This document shows, one piece after another, positions 18,393 to 28,158 of a stretch of DNA of 64,000 bases (its first letter is position 1; each line of letters begins with the position of its first letter). The stretch comes from Massilia sp. W12 (lineage in GTDB: Bacteria; Pseudomonadota; Gammaproteobacteria; Burkholderiales; Burkholderiaceae_D), in NCBI RefSeq assembly GCF_037300705.1, contig NZ_CP147776.1, positions 2,666,001 through 2,730,000 on the forward strand, in the 5' to 3' direction. The translations under genes were made by a program, and so were the position numbers. The notes below the pieces were generated by a model. That model was given only the letters and a program-made list of their open reading frames with translations. It was not told the origin of the DNA and searched no databases.

Positions 18393-19401
18393 GCTGGACA
18401 ACCAAACCCCGTTTGCCGCCCATGTGCAAAGCGAACCCGATCTGCAGGGACATGATGCGGCCCTGGTCTTGCTCAAAGCCAGCTTCATCCTGGGACAGGA
18501 AGGCTTTGCCCCGGTCGAGCAGCAAACGCCGCTGCGCCAGCAGGCGCTGCGCAAACGGATAGGCGAATTGGGTTTGGAAGAGGTACAAATGCGCCTCTTG
18601 TCCAGCTGGCTGGAAGAGGAAGTGGTGTGGCAAACACATGAAACCAGTCCGCCCAAAGCACAATTTGAAATCCTGCTGTGCGGCCACGTCAGCCACGCAC
18701 AGCCGCAAGCCGCGCTAGACGCCATACTTGACCTGGGCGGGCAACAACGCCACTTGCGCGCGCATGCGCCGCGCTACCACGACGGCGCGCAAATACGCTT
18801 GGTGGGCGGCGGCGTGCGCAGCGTGCCGCTGTGCGCCAGCTTCGCCCATTGGGATGGCGGCATATTTACCCAAAGCCAGCGCCTGCCAAGCGTGGCCGGC
18901 TTGCCGGCGCCGGAATGGCTGCCCTGGTTCGACGATCCGGCGCAAAGCGTTACGCGGCGGGCGCAACAAGCAGCGCCGCGCTGCTTTGCGGCCTGGCCGG
19001 AAAACGCCCCCAGCCGCCTGCCCTACGCCGGCACATTTGACGAACGCTGGCAGCAACAACGCGCCCCGCTCATGCCGCAAGATTTCAACCCGCGCTTTTA
19101 CAATTGCGCCGACCCGGCGCTGCAATGGGCGCAAGCGCCGGCCCCCGGCACATTGCTGACGTTGCACAACTTCGGGGCCCAGGGACGCAGCGCCCTGCGC
19201 TGGCCGGCCTTGCGTTTCGCCGCCCGCGTGCAAGGCGTGGATGGACGCACACAGCAAGCCGAAATGCGCGCCGACACACTGGAAATTGACTTATTGAGCG
19301 GGCGCTATCACATCGTATGGCGCGCGCAGATCGCCGCCGCCCAACGCCAGGACGGACGCGGCGTGGCGCACATCTGGCGCTTAAGCAAGGAGGCGGCATG
19401 A
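18382..19401 (+). CDS. DUF2169 family protein (339 aa)
   Basis: A complete DUF2169 protein: the N-terminal N-x-T-P-F-AAHVQ start, then the ALVLLKASFIL strand, a PKAQFEILLCGHVSHAQPQA segment and the C-terminal QDFNPRFYNCADPALQ. The family is found in T6SS effector clusters beside VgrG, PAAR and Rhs proteins and is believed to act as an adaptor that brings the toxin to VgrG. Start and stop overlap the neighbouring genes (ATGA with the next gene), indicating translational coupling. A second member, cut by the window edge, precedes rhs-A. Confidence 0.82.
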   Translation: MRFELDNQTPFAAHVQSEPDLQGHDAALVLLKASFILGQEGFAPVEQQTPLRQQALRKRIGELGLEEVQMRLLSSWLEEEVVWQTHETSPPKAQFEILLCGHVSHAQPQAALDAILDLGGQQRHLRAHAPRYHDGAQIRLVGGGVRSVPLCASFAHWDGGIFTQSQRLPSVAGLPAPEWLPWFDDPAQSVTRRAQQAAPRCFAAWPENAPSRLPYAGTFDERWQQQRAPLMPQDFNPRFYNCADPALQWAQAPAPGTLLTLHNFGAQGRSALRWPALRFAARVQGVDGRTQQAEMRADTLEIDLLSGRYHIVWRAQIAAAQRQDGRGVAHIWRLSKEAA

Positions 19402-20525
19402 ATCCCCACCCCCTGTTCGCCATCGCCGGTTGCGGCGCACACAGCGCCGCCGGCAGCTCCGCCGGCCAAAGCGCAGCCTCCCTGCAAGCGCAAAGCCGCT
19501 GTACCCAACGCCGCGCCACACCCTGGCAAGCCGAAGCTGTCAGTCTGGCCCCCTGCCCTTCCCTGGACAAACAAAGCAGTGGCGCGCAACGCCTGTTGGA
19601 CTTATTGGCGCCAGCCCTGGCCGAAGCCTTGCCACCCGCCCTGCAAATGGAAATCCGCCAAACCGCCGCCCGCGCAGGCGGCACAGACATGCAAGTGTAT
19701 GCGCTCTTACTGCTGCCGGATTGGCTGGCGCCGGAGCACAGCGCCGAAATGCACACGATCTGGCTGGACTGCTTGCGCGCCAGCCTGCCGGGTCTGCACA
19801 TCAGCGCCCACTGCTTACAGCGCGGCGCCATTGCGCCCTGGGAAGCACTGCAATTTTGCCAACAGCAAACGCAACAGCATCCGCGCACCGCCTACACCAT
19901 CCTGGCCGGCGTGGATTCCTGGTGCGAGCCGTCGCGCATCGGCTTTGCCGTGCATCACCACTTATTGCTGTGCAAAGGCAATCAAGAAGGATTTATTGGC
20001 GGCGAAGCCGGGGCCGCCGTCGTCTTGCAAACCGTGGCGCGGGACATCCAAGGCCAACGCCTTGGCTGGCCGGCGCCGCAAGCAGGCCGCTTCCTGCTGC
20101 ACCCCGCCGCCGCAGACTACGCCAGCCATGGCTTTTGGCCGCATGGCAACGCCAGCCAGCGCGCCGCCGGCATGCGCCAATTACGCCATACCCTGGCGCA
20201 AGCTTTGGCGCAAGCCGGCATGCAAGCCCAACATCTATCCCATCTGGCAAGCGATATGGATGGCTCAGTGTGGCGCGCAGAGATCGAAGGCGATGCGCTC
20301 AACCAAGTCTTGACGCAGGGCCAGGGCGCAGCACACAGCCGCCCGCCGCATCTGCAAATCGCCGGCATGCTGGGACAAACCGGCTGCGCCGGCGGGCTGC
20401 TGCTGTGGAGCATGCTGCCGCATCTGCAACGCCTGCAGAACATCAACAGCGTCTTACATTGGACTCTGGCCCCCGGCGGCCAGAGCGCCGCCTGCGTGAT
20501 CGAACGCGTCACCGGCTCAGATTAA
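19398..20525 (+). CDS. ketosynthase/thiolase-fold protein of the T6SS effector operon (375 aa)
   Basis: The ATG at 19398 overlaps the DUF2169 stop and has an AAGGAGG binding site. Sequence elements resemble beta-ketoacyl synthases: an N-terminal FAIAGCGAHSAAG strand, ILAGVDSWCEPSRIG (like the VGGVDS motif), GFIGGEAGAAVVL, and a C-terminal IAGMLGQTGCAGGLL region. The usual active-site Cys context is not clearly preserved. It is probably a catalytically inactive or repurposed member. Similar genes occur beside DUF2169 and Rhs genes in T6SS clusters, and their role is not known. Confidence 0.68.
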   Translation: MNPHPLFAIAGCGAHSAAGSSAGQSAASLQAQSRCTQRRATPWQAEAVSLAPCPSLDKQSSGAQRLLDLLAPALAEALPPALQMEIRQTAARAGGTDMQVYALLLLPDWLAPEHSAEMHTIWLDCLRASLPGLHISAHCLQRGAIAPWEALQFCQQQTQQHPRTAYTILAGVDSWCEPSRIGFAVHHHLLLCKGNQEGFIGGEAGAAVVLQTVARDIQGQRLGWPAPQAGRFLLHPAAADYASHGFWPHGNASQRAAGMRQLRHTLAQALAQAGMQAQHLSHLASDMDGSVWRAEIEGDALNQVLTQGQGAAHSRPPHLQIAGMLGQTGCAGGLLLWSMLPHLQRLQNINSVLHWTLAPGGQSAACVIERVTGSD

Positions 20526-20551
20526 AACAAGCGAAACAAACAGGAAGCCCC

Positions 20552-23500
20552 ATGCCCACCAACGTCAGAACCGATGGCAAAGATTTAATCAGTCAGCACA
20601 GCAAAGGCTTTGTATTCCAGCCGGCTGACCCGGTTTTGCTATTGCCCAAGGGCGACCCGGGGGTGGCGCCGCATTTCAATATCAGCACCAAGATCAATAA
20701 TCCGGCGGGGACGGTGTATGACCACGGCACAGCTGTTGCGCACCGTCAGAGTTTTTTGGGCAGCGGCAAGCATGCGCCGGTGGTGATGATAGGCAAAAAC
20801 GTGCCGACCAAAGACGGCGACAACAGCTTCTTGTCCTGGGCCAAATCGCTGTATGTGGAAAGCCGCCAAGCGGTGATGCATGCGGTGAAGACCGGCGTCA
20901 ATACGCTGTGGACGATGTTGCCGGCGGCGGCGCAAACCGCCCTCAACAACGCCGGCCAAATCACCGGCGGCATGAGCGCGCAAGATTTCAAAGACGCGGC
21001 GATGGACGACGCGCAAGCCATGCTGGATGAATTGCTGTCCACTGACACCCTGATTTCACTGGGCGAATCGCTCGCCTTGACCGCGCTGGCCGGGGTCCCG
21101 GTGGTGGGACAGATCGCCGGCGGCGCGGCGGTGGTGCAGCGCATGAACAGCGTATTGCAGGCGACCGCCGGGGCCGGGCAAGAGTTAGCCGCCATGGCCG
21201 AACGCTGGAGCAAGCCGATGACGCCGGAGCAGATCAAGGCCGAGCGCAAAAAGCTGGCCTCCTTCCTGATCCGGGTCGGCATCGCCGCGATTTTGGCGGC
21301 CTTGGGCAAAGCGCTTAAAAAACGCTCCAAAGGCGCACAAGACAATGGCCCGAATTCCAATAAAGACGCGCAAGTCGGCCAAGGCCCGAAAGCCCAAGCC
21401 ACCGGCTGCGCCTGCGCCATCGGCAAACCGGTGATTATCGCCACCGGCGAAAAAATGCTGGCCGATACCGATTTCAGCTTGCCCGGCATGATAGACCTCA
21501 GCTGGCGCCGCCACTACCGCTCCGGCAATACGCGCATGTCCTGGTTTGGCCAGGGCTGGAGCCACCCGCTGGCGCAAATGCTGCAACTCGGCGCGCAAGG
21601 CATCTTGCTGCATGACGCCAATGGCCGCAGCGTGAACCTGCCCATGATCGCGGTCGGCGCGGAGCACTTTGACGCCTACGAAGGCTTCACCCTCTACCAC
21701 CCTGAAGCGCACGCCTGGCACATCATCGGCAAAGACGGCCTGTGCCGCACTTGGCGGCGCGCGCGCGCCGATTGCTGGCTGCTGCCGCTGGCCGCCATCA
21801 CCAACCGCAATGGCCAGCGCATCAGCCTGCACTATGGCGACGCGCCCGCCGACAGCTTTGCGCCCTACCGTCCCCATGCCTTGAGCGACAGCGCCGGCCG
21901 CATCCTGTCCCTGCAATGGAATGCCGGCGGGCAATTGCTGCAAGTCGGCCTGCAAGCGCATGGCGGCGTATGGCCGCTGGCGCGCTACGCCTACGACGAA
22001 CAAGGCTGCTTGCTGCAAGCCGAGAGCGGACGTGAAGAAGACGGCTCACACGCCATCCGCCACTACCACTGGCGCCAAGGGATGTTGATTAGCTACACGC
22101 GCGCCGACGGCAGCCGCTTCGCCGCCGAATATGATCAACTCAGTCCGCAGGGACGCGTCTTGCGCTCCTGGCATGTGGAAAGCGGCGCAGGCCTGCGCTT
22201 TCGCTATGACCCGCAGCGGCGCTGCAATACCGTGACAGACGCGCTGGGACGCAGCACCCGCTATGAATATGATGAGCGCGAAGACATCATCGCCACCACC
22301 GGGCCGGACGGCGTGCGGCTGGCGACGCCGTTCGACCCCAGCGGCCGCCCCAGCCAGGAAAGCGATGCGCTGGGACGCAGCACACACTTCCAATTTGATG
22401 CGCGCGGCAATTTGACCGCCATCACCGACCCCGCAGGCGCCAAAACCACAATTGCCTACAACGTCCTGGATTTACCCATCAAACTGACTGACGCCCTGCA
22501 ACAAGTGACGCAGCAGGAATACGATGCGCGCGGCAATCTGCTGACGCGGATTGACGCCGCCGGTCAGCAAACGCGCTTTCGCTATGACGAACGCGGCTTG
22601 CTGCGCGAGATCGAAGACGCGCGCGGCGGCCTCAAGCGCTTGCAGTGGGACGGGCATGCGAATTTGCAGGAATACCGCGATTGCTCGCAACGCAGCACGC
22701 GCATGACATACGATGCCCTGGGACGCTTGCTGACGCAGAGCGACGCCCTGGGGCAAACCACGCGCTATGTATGGGACGCCAACAGCCGCCTGCGCCAAGT
22801 GCAGGAAGCCGACGGCAGCGTGCAGCATTACGCCTGGGACGCTGAAGGGCGCCTCGTGCGCCATACCGATGCGCTGGGACACAGCACCTGCTATGCCTAC
22901 GACGGACTGGGCCGCTTGCTGCAAAAAACCGACGCCAACGGCCACAGCCTGTGCTATGCCTACGACGCCGTCGGGCGCTTAATCACGCTCACCAATGAAA
23001 ACCGCGAAGAAACCCATTTCCGTTACGACCTGCAAGACAATCTGATCGAAGAAATCGGCTTCGATGGCCGCCTGCAACGCTACCACTACAACGCCGCCGG
23101 CGAACTCACGCATTTGCTGGAAGTGGGCGGCAGCGATTACGGCCCCGGCAAAGTGACGCGCTTCACGCGCGACGCCCTGGGCCGCCTGCTGGAAAAAGTA
23201 TGCGACGCCGCGCCACATGAAATCACACGTTACCGTTACGACAAACTGGGCCAGCTGCTGGGGGCCGACAATGCGCACGCCAAACTCAGTTTCGCCTACA
23301 CCGCGCAGGGCCAGTTGCGCGAAGAAATCCAGCATCTGCACGGCGGCGCACCCTTAAAACTGGCGCATGAATACGATGTGCTGGGCAACCGCAGCCTGAC
23401 CAAACTGCCCGATGGCCGCATCATCAACCGCCTGTTCTATGGTTCCGGCCATTTGCATCAAATCAATCTGATGCAGCCTGATGGCGCAATGCAAATCATC

Positions 23501-24480
23501 GCCGACATCGAACGGGACGCACTGCACCGTGAAATCCAGCGCAGCCAGGGCGCCTTGCACAGCGCCTACGACTACGACCCGATGGGCCGCCTGCTGCGCC
23601 AGCGCGCGCAACAGACCCTGGCCAATCGCGAATTGTCAGTAGCGATTGCACGCGACTACCGCTATGACGCCGCCGGCAATCTCTTGCAAAAACACGCCAA
23701 CATCGGCGCCACGCCGCATTTCAATGGACGCCAGGAAACCCAGCACTACGCCTACGACCCCGCAGGCCGCATCCTGCAAGCGCAACATCAACGCGGCGCC
23801 AGCCAGATTCAAGAGCGTTTTATCTATGATCCGGCGGGCAATCTGGACGAATTCAGCTTCGGCCTGCCGGGCAACCGTTTAACACGTTGGCGCGACCTGG
23901 AATACCGTTACGACAGCCACGGCAATGTGCGCCAGCGCACACGCGGGGCCGACGAGCGCGCCGAATTTGCATGGGACAGCAGCCACCAACTGCGCAGCGC
24001 CACGGTGACACGACAAGGCGTGACACAACAAACAGCCTACGAATACGACGCCCTGGGCCGCCGCACACGCAAACGCGATGCGTTTGGCGTGACAGAATTT
24101 CTGTGGGATGGCGACTTGCTGCTGCATAGCCAGCGCGGGGCCAAACAGGCCTTATACTTTTATGAAGCCGACAGCTTTGTGCCGCTGGCGACCTTGCAAG
24201 ATGGCGCACTGTACTGGTACCACTGCGACCAAATCGGCACACCGCAAGAGCTGACCGACGCCCAAGGCCGGGTGGTGTGGGCGGCGCAATACCAGGTGTG
24301 GGGCGAAGCCGAAATGCTGCAAACCGGAACAGGTGCTGCATGGCAATACAGCGAGCCGCTGCCGCAGGTGGAACAGCCCTTCCGTTTCCAGGGACAGCAA
24401 TATGACGCGGAAACGGGTTTGCACTATAATCGTTTCCGCTATTATGATCCGGCGATTGGACGGTTTATCAGTCAGGATCC
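20552..24480 (+). repeat. rhs-B direct repeat, copy 1
   Basis: Matches 29690-33618 at a constant offset of 9138 bases. The two are nearly identical up to about 24000, with only scattered substitutions, then somewhat more diverged to the shared GGATCCGATTGGG core. Confidence 0.93.
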
Positions 24481-24931
24481 GATTGGGTTGAATGGTGGAG
24501 ATAATTTATTTATTTTTGCGCGCAATCCCCTTGCTTGGATTGATCCGGTTGGTTTGCGTGCATGTCAGAATTGTCGACCTGATCCATGTGGAATTGCAAA
24601 ACATGGTCATCAACCCTCCCCTCGACCAACTGACAACGAATCTCATCACATTATTCAAGACAAATGGGCAAAAGTTAACATTGGAAAGCCTGGTGGATAC
24701 TCAACATATGGAGCCCCGGCAATTTTACTGGAAAACTCCCCGCATGATATTGCGAATAATAGGCAAAATACGCGGCGAGATAGCCGGGTAGCCAATGGGC
24801 AGCCTCGATGGGGAACGTCATTGCGAGAGGAATTTAATAATGCATCTGGAGATCTAAGGGCAGCAGGTGTATCTGAAAAGTGCAGAAAACGTGCCTTAAA
24901 GAAAGCATATCAATATTTCTACAACCGGTAA
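20552..24931 (+). CDS. Rhs polymorphic toxin, clade B, with Tox-SHH-like nuclease tip (1459 aa)
   Basis: The ATG at 20552 has an AGGAAG site; the frame is open far upstream but that part is the shadow of the previous gene. The N-terminal about 290 residues are specific to this clade, with helical hydrophobic stretches near 175-210 and 240-260. DUF6531 (IATGEKMLADTDFSLPG) and YD repeats follow to the core QDPIGLNGGDNLFIFARNPL. The tip of about 125 residues after DPVGL has an ESHHIIQDKWAKVN motif, typical of SHH-type HNH/Endo VII nuclease toxins, and a basic C-terminus. The target would be nucleic acid, by family inference. The matching SUKH immunity gene follows. Confidence 0.9.
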   Translation: MPTNVRTDGKDLISQHSKGFVFQPADPVLLLPKGDPGVAPHFNISTKINNPAGTVYDHGTAVAHRQSFLGSGKHAPVVMIGKNVPTKDGDNSFLSWAKSLYVESRQAVMHAVKTGVNTLWTMLPAAAQTALNNAGQITGGMSAQDFKDAAMDDAQAMLDELLSTDTLISLGESLALTALAGVPVVGQIAGGAAVVQRMNSVLQATAGAGQELAAMAERWSKPMTPEQIKAERKKLASFLIRVGIAAILAALGKALKKRSKGAQDNGPNSNKDAQVGQGPKAQATGCACAIGKPVIIATGEKMLADTDFSLPGMIDLSWRRHYRSGNTRMSWFGQGWSHPLAQMLQLGAQGILLHDANGRSVNLPMIAVGAEHFDAYEGFTLYHPEAHAWHIIGKDGLCRTWRRARADCWLLPLAAITNRNGQRISLHYGDAPADSFAPYRPHALSDSAGRILSLQWNAGGQLLQVGLQAHGGVWPLARYAYDEQGCLLQAESGREEDGSHAIRHYHWRQGMLISYTRADGSRFAAEYDQLSPQGRVLRSWHVESGAGLRFRYDPQRRCNTVTDALGRSTRYEYDEREDIIATTGPDGVRLATPFDPSGRPSQESDALGRSTHFQFDARGNLTAITDPAGAKTTIAYNVLDLPIKLTDALQQVTQQEYDARGNLLTRIDAAGQQTRFRYDERGLLREIEDARGGLKRLQWDGHANLQEYRDCSQRSTRMTYDALGRLLTQSDALGQTTRYVWDANSRLRQVQEADGSVQHYAWDAEGRLVRHTDALGHSTCYAYDGLGRLLQKTDANGHSLCYAYDAVGRLITLTNENREETHFRYDLQDNLIEEIGFDGRLQRYHYNAAGELTHLLEVGGSDYGPGKVTRFTRDALGRLLEKVCDAAPHEITRYRYDKLGQLLGADNAHAKLSFAYTAQGQLREEIQHLHGGAPLKLAHEYDVLGNRSLTKLPDGRIINRLFYGSGHLHQINLMQPDGAMQIIADIERDALHREIQRSQGALHSAYDYDPMGRLLRQRAQQTLANRELSVAIARDYRYDAAGNLLQKHANIGATPHFNGRQETQHYAYDPAGRILQAQHQRGASQIQERFIYDPAGNLDEFSFGLPGNRLTRWRDLEYRYDSHGNVRQRTRGADERAEFAWDSSHQLRSATVTRQGVTQQTAYEYDALGRRTRKRDAFGVTEFLWDGDLLLHSQRGAKQALYFYEADSFVPLATLQDGALYWYHCDQIGTPQELTDAQGRVVWAAQYQVWGEAEMLQTGTGAAWQYSEPLPQVEQPFRFQGQQYDAETGLHYNRFRYYDPAIGRFISQDPIGLNGGDNLFIFARNPLAWIDPVGLRACQNCRPDPCGIAKHGHQPSPRPTDNESHHIIQDKWAKVNIGKPGGYSTYGAPAILLENSPHDIANNRQNTRRDSRVANGQPRWGTSLREEFNNASGDLRAAGVSEKCRKRALKKAYQYFYNR

Positions 24932-24944
24932 AAGGGAGAGTATC

Positions 24945-25574
24945 ATGACTGGGTTGATCAATATATTACCACCAACATTCAATCTTTCTTCTGGCGCTAA
25001 GAGCACTGATATCAGCGATCTTGAAAAATTAATTAAATTAAAGTTACCAAATGATTACAAAGATTTTTTACTTATTTCAGATGGTGGCGAGGGGCGCATT
25101 GGAAGTGCTTATTTCTTATTTTGGCCAATTTCAAAACTTTATGAAAGAAATCACTCAGCAAATATTTTCAATTACATGGGAGAACAATTTCTTGGGATTG
25201 GCACTAATGGTGGTGGTGAATGCTATGCCTTAGATTACACAAACGATAGAGAAAATCCAAAATTTGTTGTTGTTTCATTGGGCGATTTAGATCACTCAGA
25301 AAAATTCATTATTGCGGATTCAATATCACAGGGACTGGAAAATGCTCGCAATGGTGTTTTTGATGATAGCACTTATAATGAACCAAGCAATGTTATTTTA
25401 TCCAAAGAGATTTTAGATATTAAATTGAGAAATTTAAGAATGAAAGCTGATGCCAAATGGAAGGAAAAGAATTATAAAGAATACATAAAGATAATGGATG
25501 AATTTAAAAGTGAATGGACTGATAGCGAAATAAAGAAAATTCAATATTCAAAGAAAATGCTGTCAGAACCATAA
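24945..25574 (+). CDS. SUKH (SMI1/KNR4) family immunity protein (209 aa)
   Basis: It starts 13 bases after the rhs-B stop with an AAAGGGAG site. The N-terminal ISDLEKLIKLKLPNDYKDFL followed by LISDGGEG is the SUKH superfamily hallmark, with later IGTNGGGECYALDY. The C-terminal part (about 150-209) is a lysine-rich helix. SUKH proteins are the most widespread polymorphic-toxin immunity family and often pair with HNH-type nuclease tips. A second copy at 35587-37716 is split by an IS. Confidence 0.85.
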   Translation: MTGLINILPPTFNLSSGAKSTDISDLEKLIKLKLPNDYKDFLLISDGGEGRIGSAYFLFWPISKLYERNHSANIFNYMGEQFLGIGTNGGGECYALDYTNDRENPKFVVVSLGDLDHSEKFIIADSISQGLENARNGVFDDSTYNEPSNVILSKEILDIKLRNLRMKADAKWKEKNYKEYIKIMDEFKSEWTDSEIKKIQYSKKMLSEP

Positions 25575-25589
25575 TCCACATAAATAATA

Positions 25590-26361
25590 ATATGATGTGC
25601 TGGGCAACAACACTGACAGCCGCCTGCTCGATGGCCGCATCATCAACCGCCTGTTCTATGGTTCCGGCCATTTGCATCAAATCAATCTGATGCTGCCTGA
25701 TGGCGCGGTGCAAGAACTGACCGATGTCCAAGGCCGGGTGGTGTGGGCGGCGCAATACCAGGTGTGGGGTGAAGCCGAAATGCTGCAAACCGGAACTGGG
25801 TCGGCTTGGCAATACAGCGAGCCGCTGCCGCAGGTGGAACAGCCCTTCCGCTTCCAGGGACAGCAATATGACGCGGAAACTGGTTTGCACTATAATCGCT
25901 TCCGGTATTATGATCCGGCGATTGGACGGTTTATCAGTCAGGATCCGATTGGGTTGTTGGGTGGGAGTAATCTGTTTGCGTATGCGAATAATCCAATTGA
26001 TTGGATTGATCCGTTAGGTCTTGCAAAATTTGGCTCTGGCAAGGGCACTCATACTGCAAAAATTACAGTCAAGAATAAAGCAGGTCAGACGACTCATTGT
26101 GAAACAATGAAAAGTGGCGATATGACTGAAGAAGAGAAAGCATTAGGCTTTCCTCGCAGTACTTTAGCAACACATACTGAGAACCGTGCAATGAGGCAGT
26201 TAAAGCTAGAAGAAGGAGATATTGTGGATATTCAAGGAGAATATCCACCTTGCAAATCTTGCAAAGGAGCTATGAACAGGAAATCAAAAGAAGTAGGATG
26301 TGTAGTAAATTACACATGGCCTGAAGGTACGTGGAGTACATCAACAAAGAAAGGAAAATAA
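25590..26361 (+). pseudogene. silent Rhs-B cassette B2 with deaminase-type toxin tip
   Basis: Two separate pieces of the rhs-B gene (around 23370-23490 and 24246-24560) are joined in frame at LMLPDGAVQELTDVQ, removing about 760 bases between them. After NPIDWIDPLGL the tip begins AKFGSGKGTHTAKITV. It carries LATHTENRAM (the His-x-Glu zinc site) and GEYPPCKSCKGAM (the PCxxC site), the signature of cytidine-deaminase-fold toxins. It therefore probably deaminates cytosine in DNA, RNA or a nucleotide. No start codon with a binding site precedes the core, so the cassette should be silent. Confidence 0.82.
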
Positions 26362-26362
26362 C

Positions 26363-26737
26363 ATGGATGATATTTTTTTTAAGGCGAAATTTACAACCTC
26401 TTACGAAGAGGATGGCGTCCTGACAGTTGCATTTTCTGATAGTGAAAAGCCTGACCCCGAAAATTACATAATATTACAAAGGGCGATCCCTGAAGATCCA
26501 GATGATTATTTTTTTGAAATAAATTCTCGTGAATTATCAGGTGAGGGAGGTTTTTTCTCAGCCGAACTTAACGAGAATGAACTAAAGATCATTTTTTCAG
26601 AAAAGTTAAAGGAATACTCAGAGAAAAATGGCATTATCATTAATATTTCTGAGTGTAAAGAATTAGTGCATAGCGGAATATCAAATGCTCTTGATTTAAT
26701 TTTCCAATTATCAGATTGTAAATATATGCATAGATAA
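26363..26737 (+). CDS. Imm10-like immunity protein of the deaminase cassette (124 aa)
   Basis: It starts one base after the B2 toxin stop (TAACATG). The protein has EEDGVLTVAFSDSEKPD, NYIILQRAIPEDPDDYFFEI and GEGGFFSAELNENELKIIFS, a pattern like Imm10 immunity proteins. The pairing with a deaminase toxin makes it the likely inhibitor of that enzyme. Family assignment is from memory of the pattern, not a search. Confidence 0.65.
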   Translation: MDDIFFKAKFTTSYEEDGVLTVAFSDSEKPDPENYIILQRAIPEDPDDYFFEINSRELSGEGGFFSAELNENELKIIFSEKLKEYSEKNGIIINISECKELVHSGISNALDLIFQLSDCKYMHR

Positions 26738-26782
26738 GCTACGCTTAAAATTTTCCATTCAACTAAATTTCAAGCACGTCGC

Positions 26783-27721
26783 CGAACTGCAGCACATCAC
26801 GCGTTACCGCTACGACCAGCAGGGCTAGTTGCGCGAAGAAATCCAGCATCTGCACGGCGGCGCCCCCCTTAAAACTGGCGCATGAATACGATGTGCTGGG
26901 CAACCGCAGCCTGACCAAACTGCCCGATGGCCGCATCATCAACCGCCTGTTCTATGGTTCCGGCGGAGCGTGTCAAGGTAGTTGTCGCAAAAAATCGATT
27001 ACGCAACCATGCGCTGGCAACCTTGCAAGATGGCGCACTGTACTGGTACCACTGCGACCAGATCGGCACACCGCAAGAGCTGACCGACGCCCAAGGCCGG
27101 GTGGTGTGGGCGGCGCAATACCAGGTGTGGGGCGAAGCCGAAATGCTGCAAACCGGAACTGGGTCGGCTTGGCAATACAGCGAGCCGCTGCCGCAGGTGG
27201 AACAGCCCTTCCGTTTCCAGGGACAGCAATATGACGCGGAAACGGGTTTGCACTATAATCGTTTCCGGTATTATGATCCGGCGATTGGGCGGTTTATCAG
27301 TCAGGATCCGATTGGGTTGTTGGGTGGGAGTAATCTGTTTGCGTATGCGGATAATCCAATTGATTGGATTGATCCGTTGGGGTTGAGTGTTGGGCGAAAG
27401 CCAAAAACTGGAAAACCAAACATTGATAATCGTTGCGAAGATTGTGAGAAATGGAAATTAGATCGCTTCGATAGAAGCTGTGAAGGGCATGTTCCTGGCG
27501 TTGGCAACGCAAAATATTTCCGTGATCCTAAAGATGGAAGATGGTACTCAGTTGACAAGACAGGTCATGGCGAAAGTGCTTTTAAACAATTTAGACAGGA
27601 AGGAAATAAGCTTGTTCATATATATGACCTAGATGAATTTGGCGATAGAATGGGGAAACACAAAGGCGAAGCAGGAAAAACCATTGATCTTAAAACACTC
27701 AAATGCAAGGATGCAAAATGA
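26783..27721 (+). pseudogene. silent Rhs-B cassette B3 with unclassified toxin tip
   Basis: The cassette starts with an rhs-B scrap (26783-26963) containing an in-frame TAG and a frame change. About 48 bases of unknown origin follow (26964-27011), then the rhs-B core (27012-27385) in frame with a new tip. The tip has EDCEKWKLDRFDRSCEGHVP, RWYSVDKTGHGESAFKQF and DEFGDRMGKHKGEAGKTIDL. The GHGxSxxK and KHKG motifs recur in many Rhs/colicin-type tips, but I cannot give a safe family name. There is no expression signal ahead of the core. Confidence 0.75.
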
Positions 27722-28125
27722 TGAATCATGATGAAAACATTTTTCTAAATCTTTTGAAAGAGGATGAAAGTGATAATGGTATTAGAAGCTTGAGCTATCA
27801 AGCAAGCCATGAAACTTGGAATTTAATAATTTCCAATCATCCAGAACTTCAAGTAGAGATTGCGCAGAATAGATTATTGCCGGATGAGACAATTATGCTT
27901 CTCACTGCAAGCAATAGTATCACCGTTAGGACAATTTTAGCTGAAAAGAGAAAGTTGCCTTATGAAGCATTCTTAAAGTTGGCAAAAGATGAAAGCGAAT
28001 CAGTTCGCATGACAGTTGCCAGCAATAAAAAAATACCTGATTCCATTTTAACTCTACTATGTGAAGATGGTTGTGATGAGGTTGTTAGGATTGCCAAAAC
28101 TAATTTTTATTCAAGATCAAAATAG
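27718..28125 (+). CDS. repeat-type immunity protein of cassette B3 (135 aa)
   Basis: The ATG at 27718 overlaps the toxin stop (ATGATG; the second ATG is also possible). The protein consists of about four LRV/HEAT-like helical repeats of the form V-R-x-x-[LIV]-A-x-[NK]-x-x-[LI]-P (for example VRTILAEKRKLPYEAFLKLA and VRMTVASNKKIPDSILTLL). Such repeat proteins often act as immunity proteins that wrap a toxin. The role is inferred from the coupling to the B3 toxin. Confidence 0.65.
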   Translation: MMNHDENIFLNLLKEDESDNGIRSLSYQASHETWNLIISNHPELQVEIAQNRLLPDETIMLLTASNSITVRTILAEKRKLPYEAFLKLAKDESESVRMTVASNKKIPDSILTLLCEDGCDEVVRIAKTNFYSRSK

Positions 28126-28158
28126 CTATCTGTCCAAAATTTAATCAAATAGATAATT

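Noticed and set aside
19430-20551. N-terminal extension of the rhs-B frame upstream of 20552
   Set aside because: It is another frame of the ketosynthase-fold gene. The ATG at 20552 has a ribosome binding site and matches the start of the second rhs copy.
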